Shown one piece after another: positions 43,895 to 54,209 of a stretch of DNA of 64,000 nt. The notes beneath the pieces were generated by a model. It saw only the letters and a list, made by a program, of their open reading frames with translations, did no database searches and was not told where the DNA came from. Source of the DNA: Tenrec ecaudatus (lineage: Eukaryota > Chordata > Mammalia > Afrosoricida > Tenrecidae); the NCBI RefSeq assembly GCF_050624435.1, contig NC_134546.1, positions 40,193,501-40,257,500 of the forward strand, given 5' to 3'. The position numbers and the translations under genes were made by a program. Positions within the stretch are counted from its first letter, which is position 1. Each line of letters begins with the position of its first letter.

Positions 43895-44310
43895 GATGGT
43901 TCATGTTCTGTGTCAACTTGGTTAGGCTATGAATCTCAGAGATGTGGCAGTTGCTATGTAATTACTTTTCATTTTGTCATCTAATATAAGCAGCCAATCA
44001 GCAGAATGAGGAGGTTCCTTGGTGTTGCGACCTGCAGCCAGATTATGACTGATGTTCTGGTATAGCTCACGCTCTTTCTCAACCCTGCTTTCTTTTCATC
44101 ACCAGACCTGTGGCTCTTGGCACAGAAACCTGCAGAAGCCTCTGGACTGCCGCCTGACCTGCAGGGTTTAGATTCATCAGTCTCTGTAACCCTGCCTATC
44201 ACTCAACCCATGGATTTGAGACACAGTAGATTTCTCTATATCGGCACTTCTGTAGGCTTTCCTGGCTTTGTTCCTCTCGAAAGCCTGGTCTACATCAGGG
44301 TAAAATAGGC
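43895..44310 (+). mobile_element. MaLR-type solo LTR
   Basis: GTTCTGTGTCAACTTGGTTA start, a TTCTTTTCATCACCAGACC middle and a TTCCTGGCTTTGTTCCTCTC end match the general layout of the element at 5.1-5.7 kb. Confidence 0.6.
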
Positions 44311-44539
44311 AGCCATTGAGGAAAAGAATTGTGGAAGACCTCAGAAATCCAACGGAGCTTGGGCATCAGGTATCTGTAGGAATATCAGGATGCCATGCTA
44401 TGGTTGGGACCACAAAGCTCTAGAATGCTAGGATCTTCTATTTTATCTTCACAACCTCCTGACACACAGGCACCAGGGCCCATCAACTCCGTTGTGATTT
44501 ATGGAGAACCCGTGTGTTGTAGGGTAGACCTGTGCTCTG

Positions 44540-44800
44540 TAAGATTTTGTCTTTGTTTGTCTTATTATTATAAATATTGTAGTGAAAAGATACACACCAA
44601 AACATTCACCAACGCAACATCCACATTTGCAATTAGTCGATGACATTGATTGTCCTTTCCAAATCATTCTGCCGCCATAAACATAAACTCAATGCTCCCC
44701 CACCAAGAAAAACCCTGCTTTCCTCTCCCTCCCACTCCTGCTAAGCACTAGTAAGCTTTGGTTTCTATATATTTTCTCTCTCTTCTAAGTGAGATAGGTG
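44540..44800 (-). mobile_element. L1 3' UTR fragment
   Basis: AAAGATACACACCAAAACAT, GATGACATTGATTGTCCTTT and CATAAACATAAACTCAATGC are reversed L1 3' UTR landmarks shared with 48.1-48.3 and 53.3 kb. The last block is the single-copy counterpart of the minisatellite unit at 48.25 kb. Confidence 0.7.
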
Positions 44801-44825
44801 GGCCTTTTAAGGTAGCATTGTGAGC

Positions 44826-44972
44826 TAGGGAGGGGTTGGCTTGCTGTGAGGTGAGGTCAGTGGTTCGAACTTAGCAGCTGCTCCTCAGGAGGAAGATGAG
44901 GCTGTCTGCTCCTGCCAACGGCTCTCTATAAGAGCTCTATGAGTCAGTCAACTAGATGGTAGTGGGTTGGTT
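44826..44972 (+). repeat. AfroSINE
   Basis: GTCAGTGGTTCGAACTTAGC, GGAGGAAGATGAGGCTGTCT, TCTGCTCCTGCC and ATGAGTCAGTCAACTAGATG are box-B, body and tail motifs. Confidence 0.8.
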
Positions 44973-45014
44973 TGTCTGTCTGTGTAGGGTTTTAAGCAGC
45001 CACTCAGCTGTCAG

Positions 45015-46391
45015 CTTGTTGTACTGTGGTGGCTTGTGCATTGCTGTGATGCTGGAAGTTGTGCCATTGGTTCAAATCCCAGCAGGGTCACCCGTGTCGG
45101 GCATCTTAACAGGCTTTCAGAGTAACACAGGCTACAAAGAAGGAGTTGACTGTCCACTCAGGAGGCTTAGCCACTTAAAACCTTATGGATTGCAGTGGAT
45201 CGTTGTCAGATATAGTGCGGAAGCTGAGCCAGCTTGGGTTGAAAGATACTCCGAATGCAACTTTTAAGGTTTATTGGGACACGAAGCAGAACCAAAGATC
45301 CAGTTGGCAAAGTTTTAGAAGCAGACTTTATTGAGAAGCTTGCGGGCGGGTACAGCAACTCGGGGTATTGAGCTATTGAAGCCGTGCCCTACAGGTGCCG
45401 AGGTGAAATTTTTATATGCCTGAGAGAAGGCAGGGGGTGGGGGGTTCCTACTGTTAGCAGGTGTAGCTGGCGGGCTGCCTGGGGCACCTGGTATTCTGGG
45501 TACATTCCGAGTTGACCGCAGTCATTATTCCGAGAAGGGTGTTCACTGAGGGAGGGGAAGGGCAGCAAGGGGTGAGTTTGAGAGCTAAGATGGAGGTACT
45601 GGATTCAAAATGGAGTTCCTCATGCCAAGACCAGGCACAACTGAGAAAGAGCTACCTCTTCAAAGTAGAAAGAACTTCAGTGACGTTGGTAAAGCTCTTA
45701 GTTCCTGCATTTGCTGGGGGGCCATGACTCAAAATGAGCAGAAACAACTGCAAACATCCATTAATAATTAGAACCTGGAATGTATGAAGTATGATTCTAG
45801 GAAAATTGTAACTTCTCAAAAATGAAGAGGAATACATGAAGATCGATCTCCTAGGCACTAAGTGAACCGAGATGAACTAGTATTGGCCATTTGGAATCAG
45901 ATAATCATATAGTTTATTCCTGGACTGAAAAATCCAAGAGGAATGGTGTGGCATTCATTATCAAAAAGAGCATTTTAAGTTCTGTTTGTGATAGGATAGC
46001 TATTCACCTACAAAGAAGTCCAGTTAATACAACTATTATTCAGATTTATGCCCTGACCACTAAAGCTAGTGGGGAAGAAATTCTACCAACTTCTTCAGTC
46101 TGAAATTGATCAAATGTACAAGCAGCTTATCAAGAATTTCATTCTGCTTTGAGCCACAACCAATGCTCATGGAAGCAGCAGTCAAGAAACCAAATTACAT
46201 ACTGTATTGGATAAATCTGTTGCACAAGACCTCTTTAAAATTTGAACAAGGATGTCACTTTGAAGATTACAGTGTGCCTGATCCAAGCCAAAGTATTTTC
46301 AATCACCTCATATACATATAAAAATTGCACAATGAATAAGGAAGACTGCAGAAAAACTGATTTATAGTGTTGGCGAGAGTACTGAAAGCGT
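45015..46391 (+). mobile_element. RTE LINE with recognisable endonuclease remnant
   Basis: The 5' leader is at 45,015-45,261 (GTGGTGGCTTGTGCATTGCT, TTTCAGAGTAACACAGGCTA). After an inserted LTR, the coding region resumes at 45,629. A 70-codon frame at 45,891-46,103 still reads like the AP-endonuclease of RTE/BovB ORF2: GVAFIIKKSIL, then DRIAIHLQRSPVNTTIIQIYA. Sequence then jumps to the ORF2 C-terminal region (GGAAGCAGCAGTCAAGAAAC, ATCCAAGCCAAAGTATTTTC), so the RT core is deleted. It ends abruptly at an LTR. Confidence 0.85.
45262..45628 (-). mobile_element. Solo LTR inserted in RTE (antisense)
   Basis: The block interrupts collinear RTE leader sequence. It carries GCAGACTTTATTGAGAAGCT (reversed AATAAAG) and a TTTTTATATGCCTGAGAG stretch suggestive of a reversed TATA region. 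Boundaries are approximate; TSDs not resolved. Confidence 0.5.
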
Positions 46392-46700
46392 AAGGTAGAT
46401 TCAGTGACCGAAAGAAAGAAAGAAGGCAAAGGCAGACAACAGTTTCAAAGGTTTATTTCAGAGCTCCCGGGGTAGGCTCACAGGCCCTAATTGGGGTCAG
46501 AGAAGCCACAGCGCTGGGTAGGGAGGGGAGTACAGAGAAAGGGATGGGAGCATCCTGAGCTCCTGGTGGACGAGGTTCATGGGTCCCCAGCTGGGGGCCC
46601 ACAAAGTCGCTCATTTTGGGGCGAGAGGTGGAGAACTTCATAGCCCCGGTCTAGGGAGGGCGTAGCTGGGGAATTTTCCACTGCAACTTTACTTCTGCAA
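46392..46700 (-). mobile_element. LTR-like 3' part with AAATAAA signal
   Basis: In minus sense, GAGCTCAGGATGCTCCCATC leads to GGGAGCTCTGAAATAAACCT and a CTTTCTTTCTTTC end. The order closely parallels the extra segment carried by the L1 at 53.84-53.99 kb, so this is a repeated LTR-type polyadenylation region. It cuts the RTE at 46,391. Confidence 0.5.
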
Positions 46701-46901
46701 AACCGGGCCTAAGCAACCATGTTCAATGTTATCTCCAGTGATCAGCCTCCTGCCTCTGAGCTGGGAAGGCCACTGAAAGGGAAGGACAGGCCTGGTCTCT
46801 CGCTGTGTCCTTGAAGGGTTTCCACCAACTGACTTCAACTCCCTGCTGCTGCCACAAACCTCCGCATCAAGTTGACAGAGGCCACAGCTCGCACACCAGA
46901 G

Positions 46902-47267
46902 CTACCCATCTATCCAGCTAGAGACTGTGATTCCCGGGGAATCCTTCTCCGTCTCTCTGCTGATACTCACCCCATCAGCATCTCCTCTCATTGCCTTTAG
47001 TTCTGCACTCTGCTGCAGCAGCCCTGCGGTCTGCCGAGACCCCCAGGGATCTCTTGCCTGGACATTCTCAAGAACAATCATCCCTTTATTCAACTGGCTG
47101 ATGTCATGATTTGCCAGGATCGTCATCCTTGTCGCTCCTTTGGGACCTGACTCATCCTCATTGTCCTGTTTCCCATACTCTTTCGTCAAAGGTTGACAGA
47201 GGCCCACCATCATGGCATAGTCAGTGTCTGGCTTACTCGCCTGCTCTGAACAACTCAGCCGGGACAA
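46902..47267 (-). other. Unassigned 121-codon open frame
   Basis: An uninterrupted frame upstream (in minus sense) of the LTR-like polyadenylation region. The predicted product is hydrophilic, with acidic and basic runs (e.g. KEYGKQDNEDESGPKGATR) and no membrane segment or motif that I recognise. It could be a degraded exon or retrocopy, retroviral internal sequence, or chance. There is no flanking promoter or splice evidence. Confidence 0.2.
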
Positions 47268-47329
47268 AATCCAGAAGGCATTTTGTTTTCACGGCAGTTG
47301 ACATCAAGAAGCACTTATAGGAAGACTCA

Positions 47330-47735
47330 CTTATTTGTTTGTTTCAGATGAACTTGTTTGTCACTAAAATGGACTCCAAGCCATTTCAAGTAGACATGTC
47401 CTCCTTTTTTTAAGCCTCTAGTTAGAGTGGAGGGATAAGGAATCTGGAGGGATTTTTAAATTTTGTTTTGTTTTAAAAGAAACATTATATATATTATATC
47501 ATATATAAATATGTGATATATAATATATCTATATCACAGCCCAAGAAATGAAATCAACAACAATATCCTGCTAAACCCCCCATTTTTTACCCCCATCCTC
47601 CCCCTCTCCCTGGACCCAGTGACTTTTTTCTCTACGCCCCTCTTTACCTTTACAATTCTGCTGACCTTTTACCTACAGAATTTTGAGAGAGGGAGGGAGG
47701 GAGGACTTCACTTGTGAGTGTTTGAGGGGATAGAA
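47330..47735. other. AT-rich stretch, possible L1 remnant
   Basis: An ATATAT-rich run (47,486-47,535) and CCCCCATCCTCCCCCTCTCC recall L1 3' UTR texture; not firm. Confidence 0.35.
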
Positions 47736-47739
47736 ACGG

Positions 47740-47830
47740 AACAAAACAAACTCACAGCCATCGTGTCAATTCTGAATCATAACGACCCTATAGGACAGTA
47801 GAACTGCCCTGTGGGTTTCCAAAACCGGGT
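47740..47830 (-). repeat. AfroSINE, 3' half
   Basis: GTGTCAATTCTGAATCATAA, CGACCCTATAGGACAGTAG and AACTGCCCTGTGGGTTTCC are the reversed AfroSINE tail. Confidence 0.8.
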
Positions 47831-48119
47831 CTATGGGATTAGACAGCCTCCCTTATCTCCCTGGGGGGTAACAGAGAGGACCCTTAAGCTGAAGAATGAG
47901 GCTCTAAAGGTAGAATTCCAGGAAATAAACCTCTCGGAATCTCTTAGTGGTGAGACTGGGGCTGCCTCCCGAACCGACGGCAGGCAAGTCTCACCTTTAG
48001 ATGATGGGATGTAAGAGGGCTGGCCACTGGACACAGAGATCCACCCACAGCTTATCTTTGTAAAAGCACCTCACCTAGCCATTCCTTCATGTCCTAGCCA
48101 CCTCGCCTGCCTATAGTCT

Positions 48120-49125
48120 AGCTAAGATTGTTGTTGAAAATACACACCGCAGAGCATTCAGCAACTCCTACACGTACCATCCAGTGACATCGTCTACATT
48201 CTTCCAGTTGTGCAGCCATTTTCACCGTCCTTTTCTGAGTGGTTCCCCCATGAACACACACTCACTGCCCCCTCCTCCATGAACACACACTCACTGCCCC
48301 CTCCTCCATGAACACACACTCACTGCCCCCTCCTTCATGAACACACACTCACTGCCCCCTCATGAACATAAACTCACTGCCCTCCTCCTCCATGAACACA
48401 CACTCACTGCCCCTTCATGAACAGAAACTCACTACCCCTCCTTCATAAACATAAACTCACTGCCCCCTCCTTCATGAACATAAACTCACTGCCCCTCCTT
48501 CATGAACATAAACTCACTGCCCCTCCTTCATGAACATAAACTCACTACCCCTCCTCCATGAACACACACTCACTGCCCCTCATGAACACACACTCACTGC
48601 CCCCTCATGAACATAAACTCACTGCCCTCCTCCTTCATGAACATAAACTCACTGCCCACCTCCTTCATGAACATAAACTCACTGCCCCTCCTTCATCAAC
48701 ATAAACTCACTGCCCTTTCATGAACACACACTCACTGCCCCCAGCTAATTTTTAGAGCAAGGCTTGCCAGGCTGGTCCCATACAGCTAGAGCTTAAAAGG
48801 GCACAGTGCTCCAGGTAGGCATTTTCTGTACTACTTAAGCTAAACTATTATTAAGTTTTAAGAAGGCTTCAGGAGATAATTTTTGGTTTACACTTGAAAG
48901 ATTATCTCAGGGCAAGAGTTTTGGGGATTGCTCCAGCCTTGGTGGCCCTAGAAAGTATGGGTTCCATGAGAATTTGCAATGCTGGTACCTGGTTTCCCCC
49001 TTTTGATGGGAACTCTTCTATAGAATCTGTCATCAACATGTTTGGTCATGGTACCGGGCACCATCTCCTGCTTCTCTCATTCTGCACGAGGCTGTCACTC
49101 ATGAGGACAATTACCCACACATTTG
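48120..49125 (-). mobile_element. Old L1 3' UTR, left part, carrying a minisatellite
   Basis: Reversed landmarks: GAAAATACACACCGCAGAGC, CAGTGACATCGTCTACATTC, then the 48.25-48.74 kb array, AAGGGCACAGTGCTCCAGG, GATTATCTCAGGGCAAGAGT, GGTACCGGGCACCATC. The L1 seems to resume at about 51,480 beyond the GLUD1 retrocopy. Confidence 0.7.
48249..48742 (-). repeat. Minisatellite, about 18 units of 24-30 bp
   Basis: Units of the form CATGAACAYAMACTCACTGC plus CCCCTCCTC vary by small indels in the C-rich part and by ACACAC/ATAAAC in the centre. Single-copy counterparts at 44,668-44,700 and about 53,305-53,330 show that it grew from L1 3' UTR sequence. Confidence 0.95.
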
Positions 49126-49149
49126 TGGGGAGGGGCAGGAAAGGTAGAT

Positions 49150-51480
49150 GTTGAAGAACTGCTTTATCACCAGGTTAAGTCATCCAGTTACACACGAGGC
49201 AGAACTTTCCGCAAGGGTACTGCTATTAGGAGAGGAAAGGGGAGAAAAAGAAAAGATGTCCTTCACTACCACACAGCTCCCTACACAGCACTGGATCCAA
49301 AGTTGTTTACCGTCAGACTGTGTTAATGAACTTGCCAGCAGAACATGAGGTCTCTCCATGGTGAGGGACACAAAGTTGGCACTACTGCAATGCTCAGAGT
49401 CCCCAGCAAGACTCCAAGTACTGAAGCACTGCATCTGCAGTGCTGAAGACAATGTAATTCTCCATCTACTTAGCGCTGCTGGACAGTACCGCACAACTGA
49501 GAAGCTGTACTTTATACTGTTTTATGTTATTAAAATGCTAGCTTTTTGGTTTATAGACATTTCCTGTTTGAGTCAAGTCAGGCCTGTTAAGTGATGCAGG
49601 GGGGTTTTACTAGATCAGCACATGCTTGCTTTATTCTAAAGGAATAAAATATATAAAAAGAAACTGGTGTGGTTTGCAACCTGCCAAACTGAGTTATTTT
49701 GTTGATGTGAAATATCAGTAACTCACTTTAGGACCAAGTCACCTTCTGAAAATGCCGCACCCCTACCTCTGAAATGTGTTCTAGTATTGCCTCAGACAGA
49801 CATGTCAGAGTGAAGAATGGCAGCCACTCCTGCACAACAGGCGTGCATCCCAGACAACAGCCATCAACACCCTGGCACGCAGCCACAGAGCCACAGAGCC
49901 ACAGAGCCACAGAGCCACAGAGCCGGGAGCAAAGCCGGGTGGAAGAGGCTTTTCATTCAAAGGCAAAATGACCCCATAGTTTGATGGATGGGGGTGAGGT
50001 CTACGTTTATACTCCTCAACGTGCACATGATCACCTCATCTTTCTTTTTCTCTTTTTATGGGGCTGATTTGGATTGGCTTGTTGAGAATGGTGTTCGTTA
50101 TATGATATAATAAGTCATAGGAGAGCGATTTCTCTGGTGACATGGGATAGGTTTGTAGGAGTTACAGATGGAGAGGGTAGTGGAGAAGCCAGCTGTGATC
50201 CATCCATGTGAAGGTCGCCCCCACTTCATCGCGCACCTTGAAGACTTTTCCAATGGCGTTGACGTCGGCAGTGGTTCTCAGGTCCAACCTCAGGTTATGC
50301 TTCCTGGCTGCGTGCATGATTTGCCTGGGAGAATGCTCCATGGTATAAGCTAAGCCTGAGTGCCCAACGTCTTTCTCAGAAGCACCCAATATCCTGTCTT
50401 GGAACTCTGCTGTGCGTACAACGGGAGTAGTTCCACCCTGCTTTCCTAATTTTCTTTCTAAATTCTCTTGAACAGAAATGAGCAGGTGTTAGAGTCCTGT
50501 TCATACTTCAAGGTCAGACGGCCATACCTGATATGATTAAGCTATTCAAAGTCTGAGGCTGTCATTCCTCCAGCATCCAAGGAGAGGCCAGCAAACACCA
50601 GAATGTTCCTGTCCAGAAACATCTTACCACTTCCGGGGTTGTCAGTCCATTGGCACCTGCAGCAATGATCTTGGGTTTGACTCCGGGTGCGTTGCATTTG
50701 GTCAATTGCTTCTTGCTGGCTGCTGGAATCAGTCGGTCACAGTATGCTTCCAAGATGCCTCCTTCATAGGGCTTTGCCTGGAGGAAGCCCAGGATTGACC
50801 CAGGTTGTAATTTGAAGTCTCCCAGATCCTTTGGATCAATATCATCTGAATTCCTTATGCTTCCATCAGATTCCCCAACACCGACACATTTAGCACCAAA
50901 GCAAAGTAAGTATCTCAGCAGAATGCAGACCCACATCACCAAATCCCCGAACCACAAAGGTATTATCTCTGAACACTGATGGCGTTCCTAGCATGCTTGT
51001 GTTGATGAAGTTTTCAATTCCACAGAAAACAACATAGCCAGTAGCAGATATATGACTCCACCTTGCCTGCTGGGTTTACCAGTAACACATGCCTTCGTAG
51101 TCATGTCCTAGTGCTCTGTGGTACTGGCATCGGTGTCAGGGATCCAGGGCATCTCCTGCTGGCCTGTGTGCATCTCAGAGGCAGATACACAAATGCCAGG
51201 ACCATAAAGCCCTTCTCTGCTTGCTTCATGGCGAACCTTCCTGTGATCGTTTTTGATTCATTATCAGTGTGGTCCTGAGGATTGATCTTCACCCCAGCTT
51301 TAGCACTTCCAAATGTCACACCACGTACTCTGCACCTGGAGGTCCTCAGAGAAGCCCGAGCTCTTACCTCATCCACGCTCACACCTGTGCTGTAACGGGC
51401 ACCTCCTTTGCTGGGCCCGCTGGCTCTCTATAACTTCTCGGGAGCCATCCTCGCAGGCAGATGGGGAAAGAGATAGCCAC
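49150..51480 (-). pseudogene. GLUD1: GLUD1 processed pseudogene, 5' truncated
   Basis: GLUD1 encodes mitochondrial glutamate dehydrogenase, which interconverts glutamate and 2-oxoglutarate. The minus strand carries the C-terminal two thirds without introns. [11 protein letters not shown] and KAGVKINPQ (about 51,240-51,380) are followed by [15 protein letters not shown] and [11 protein letters not shown] (50,650-50,910), then YGRLTLKYE (50,500-50,540) and SGLAYTME with [12 protein letters not shown] (50,210-50,390). Inactivating changes include frameshifts between these blocks, a stop in place of the Trp after the FE dipeptide (near 50,546), codon deletions, and loss of the normal TAG stop (TGG at 50,204-50,206). 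The 5' part upstream of the segment near RDDGSWEVIEG is missing. Sequence down to about 49,150 is probably its 3' UTR, with AATAAA at about 49,631-49,636 (minus sense); I cannot verify that part. Both flanks look like one L1 3' UTR. Confidence 0.93.
49878..49924 (-). repeat. Short 8-bp tandem repeat
   Basis: About five copies of GAGCCACA lie inside the presumed GLUD1 3' UTR. Confidence 0.9.
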
Positions 51481-51482
51481 CT

Positions 51483-51795
51483 GTCTTACCTCTTCCTCCT
51501 ATGCCTGACTCTTTATTCCTCTATTTGCCCCAAGAAAAGAGAGAGCAGTAGTCCCTTAGATGGTCGCTTTGCAAGGTTTTAAGACCAGGGAATTCTCACA
51601 AAGAACTATGAAGTCGAGCAGGAGTACAAACATGGCTTTAAGCCAGTTAACTGGGATGTCCCGTGAAGCCATGACCCTAAACCTCCAAATCAAGAACCCA
51701 AATCTTACAGTCATTGTTTGTACATAATCAGCCTTAAAAGCTGTTCTTCTCAATGTGGATGTAAATATATCTATCACATAACATTTGCCAATTCA
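51483..51795 (-). mobile_element. Old L1 3' UTR, right part
   Basis: ATGGTCGCTTTGCAAGGTTT and TAAGACCAGGGAATTCTCAC parallel, in reverse, the GTCTGGGGTCTTAAAGGCTT region of the L1 at 10.86 kb. AACTGGGATGTCCCGTGAAG and CATGACCCTAAACCTCCAAA continue the L1 3' UTR. It appears to be the continuation of the block ending at 49,125. Confidence 0.65.
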
Positions 51796-51892
51796 GATTT
51801 TTGCAGGTGCACAACACAGTTACAGTAGTGACATTGATTGGCTGTACAACCCTGTTATGGATTGAATTATGAGCCCTTGAAGTGTGTGTCAG

Positions 51893-52092
51893 AGGAGCCC
51901 TCGGGGTGCCCTGGGTTACACACTGGGCCGCTAACCATGACGTCAGTTGTTCAAACCACTCCTGGAAGAAAAATGAGACTTTTTACTCCTGTAAAAATTG
52001 GCAGTCTCAGAAACCCACGAGGGCCCTTCGACTGTCCTGTGGAGTTGCTGAGAGTCAGAATCAACCCAGTGGCAGTGAGTGAGTTGAGTTAA
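51893..52092 (+). repeat. AfroSINE, full length
   Basis: Head GAGGAGCCCTCGGGGTGCCC, GGGCCGCTAACCATGACGTC, body GAAAAATGAGACTTTTTACT and tail GAGAGTCAGAATCAACCCAG. Confidence 0.9.
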
Positions 52093-52094
52093 AA

Positions 52095-52600
52095 TGTAGA
52101 TCAACACCCATGCTTGTCACAGCAATTTCTAACGCAGAAAAGGATGGAAAGAAAACCATCAAAGCCTGTCTGTGGAGGAACGAATGAGTAAACCGTGGTA
52201 CACACACAAAATGGAAGGTTGTGCATCCTTAAAAACGATGATGCGTCTGTCAAACACCCCATGACCTGGACATTGTGCTCGATGAAGTTAGTCAATCTCA
52301 TAAAGGTACAGATTTGAGGACACCATTATTATAAAGGGGAGAAAATGGTTTTAACACCCAAGAGGAAGACTTTGAGGACTATAATGAGACCGGGGTGGAG
52401 GCAGGGGATGGGGGAGAAGGGAGGGGCAGGGAGGTAGGGGCGGAAGGTAGGTGGAAAGGGAACAAAGGAAGAAAGAACCATATTTACAGGGAGCTTACTG
52501 GGGTACTGCCTCCGTTCTGATGGGCTGGGCTGTGCAGTTGCATATAGACTGTGTGTGTTCTGTTCCATAAGTAAAAGAGCAGCTAATAAAGTTAAAGTTA
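52095..52600 (+). mobile_element. Old L1, 3' region
   Basis: GAGTAAACCGTGGTACACAC and AATGGAAGGTTGTGCATCC are typical of old L1 3' regions. A TTAAAGTTAAAAGAGAGAAAG tail closes it. Confidence 0.6.
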
Positions 52601-52759
52601 AAAGAGAGAAAGAAAGGGTCACAACCTTATCAAACTTCTCCAGATTCCTTGGTCATCAGACCCAAACACTGGGCTGAGTGGTATAAAAGGAGACAAAAGT
52701 AAAATTGAACTGACTTTAAATTGACCCACGAGCTAGTTTCAAACAAATAAAATGTGTTT

Positions 52760-53275
52760 CATGCTGAGTGAGCCATGATTATCAATATTATGTAATTATC
52801 CTCCATGTTGTGAGCTACTGTAATTATCTTGTGTTGTGAATATTAATGATGTTAGTAGGAACATAGATGTTAATGAGGCAAGAGACAATCTATAGGGTTG
52901 GATGTGTCAAAAGTCAATCTCTTTTGAGGTATGAAAGAGATGAAACAAACAAAAGTGATAGAGGGACATGGTTACCACTGAGAAAGCAAGCTGAATGGAG
53001 CTCATCCTTTGGACGCGGGGTCCCAGTGCTGAAAACCTCCTAGACTCAGAGGAAGGTTGATCTCAAAAAATACATAGATCTCCAGGGAATGCTGGCCCCA
53101 CAGATGCTGAAAGGAGACAAGTTCCTGTTCCCAGAGCTGATAGAGAGAGCCTAGAACTGGTACTCTACTTTGGACTTCTCACCGCCCGCATTGTGGTGAA
53201 CTGTATACGGTTGTTAAAGCCTTTGGCTTGTGGGATGTCCAGTGTTGTCACAGCACTAGATAACTAAGACAAACC
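52760..53275 (+). mobile_element. MaLR-type solo LTR
   Basis: ATTATGTAATTATCCTCCAT, AATCTCTTTTGAGGTATGAA, CCTTTGGACGCGGGGTCCCA and a terminal CAGCACTAGATAACTAAGAC give the layout of a MaLR LTR. Confidence 0.65.
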
Positions 53276-53289
53276 CTAACCTCAATCAA

Positions 53290-53822
53290 TACAATTTTCC
53301 ATCATCATCAACAGAAACTCAGTGCTCCCTGAGCAACAACCCTCCCCTCCCTTTTTTCCCTCTCTCTTGCCTTGTAACTGTCTCTGGTCTCTACACATTT
53401 TTGGTCTAGACAGCTTGGTCTCTCTATGTTTTCTGGTTCTTTTCTTTCTATAGAAGTGAGGTCATGAAGTGTCTGTCCTTTTGTAATTGACCATTTCACT
53501 CAGCATGATTTCAAGTCCATCCATGTGATAGCATTTTTCAAGACTATATTTCTCTTCCTGGCCAAGTAGAATCACATTGTCTGTTTACTACATTATGTTG
53601 ATCCATTCAGTTAACAGGCATTTAAGTTGTTTCCACCTCTGACAGTTGTGGATGGTGTACACTGGTGTACATTTGTCAGCTTGAAGTCTCTTGTGTATAT
53701 TCCTCATAGTGGAATTGCTACTTTAAACACAATATGTCTTTTCACAGGCTTGGAAGTGTTCATGTACATGTCACGAAAGCTCATGCATTTCTTTGATCCT
53801 CGTGCCTAGAGCTCATTGTTGC
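53290..53822 (-). mobile_element. L1 3' UTR
   Basis: CAACAGAAACTCAGTGCTCC, ATTTCACTCAGCATGATTTC, CAAGTCCATCCATGTGATAG and GGCATTTAAGTTGTTTCCAC are reversed L1 3' UTR/ORF2-end landmarks. A younger L1 entered it at 53.84 kb. Confidence 0.75.
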
Positions 53823-54204
53823 TTCCTTAAATGGATTTTTTTTAAGTTGAGAAAGATTTTATTGAGGCAGGGAAAGAACTCCCAGGAGGGAAGGGAGAGC
53901 AGAGAAGGATGGGGGCATCTTGAGCCCCCAGGCGGGTTCCAAGACCAAACAAGTTAGGTCAGGGAAATCGCTACTTAATTGGATGTTTAAGAAAATCATT
54001 TTATTGGGGACTCATACAACTCATCACAATCCATCCATGCATCCATTGTGTCAAGCACATTTGTACATTTGTTGGCATCATCATTCTCAAAACATTTGCT
54101 TTTTACTTGAGCCTTTGGTATCAGCTCCTCATTTTTCCTCTCCCTCCCTCACAAACCCTTGATAATTTATAAATTATTATTATCTTTTCCTTAAATGGAT
54201 TTTT
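53823..54204 (-). mobile_element. Chimeric L1 insertion with 18-bp TSD (probable 3' transduction)
   Basis: Perfect TSDs TTCCTTAAATGGATTTTT lie at 53,823-53,840 and 54,187-54,204. In minus sense the insert is an L1 3' end (54,186-53,992, closing in CCCCAATAAAATGATTTTC) followed by about 150 bp of other sequence (53,991-53,841). That ends CTCAATAAAATCTTTCTC and an A run. The extra segment therefore lies between the L1's own polyadenylation signal and the real poly-A tail. Confidence 0.9.
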
Positions 54205-54209
54205 AACCA

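Noticed and set aside
46430-46700. Possible 3' UTR of a host gene (AAATAAA signal)
   Set aside because: The same order of motifs recurs in the extra segment of the L1 insertion at 53.84 kb, so a repeated LTR-type sequence is the better explanation.
48249-48742. Regularly spaced repeats resembling a CRISPR array
   Set aside because: The units are contiguous, imperfect and lack distinct spacers; the host is a mammal. It is a minisatellite.
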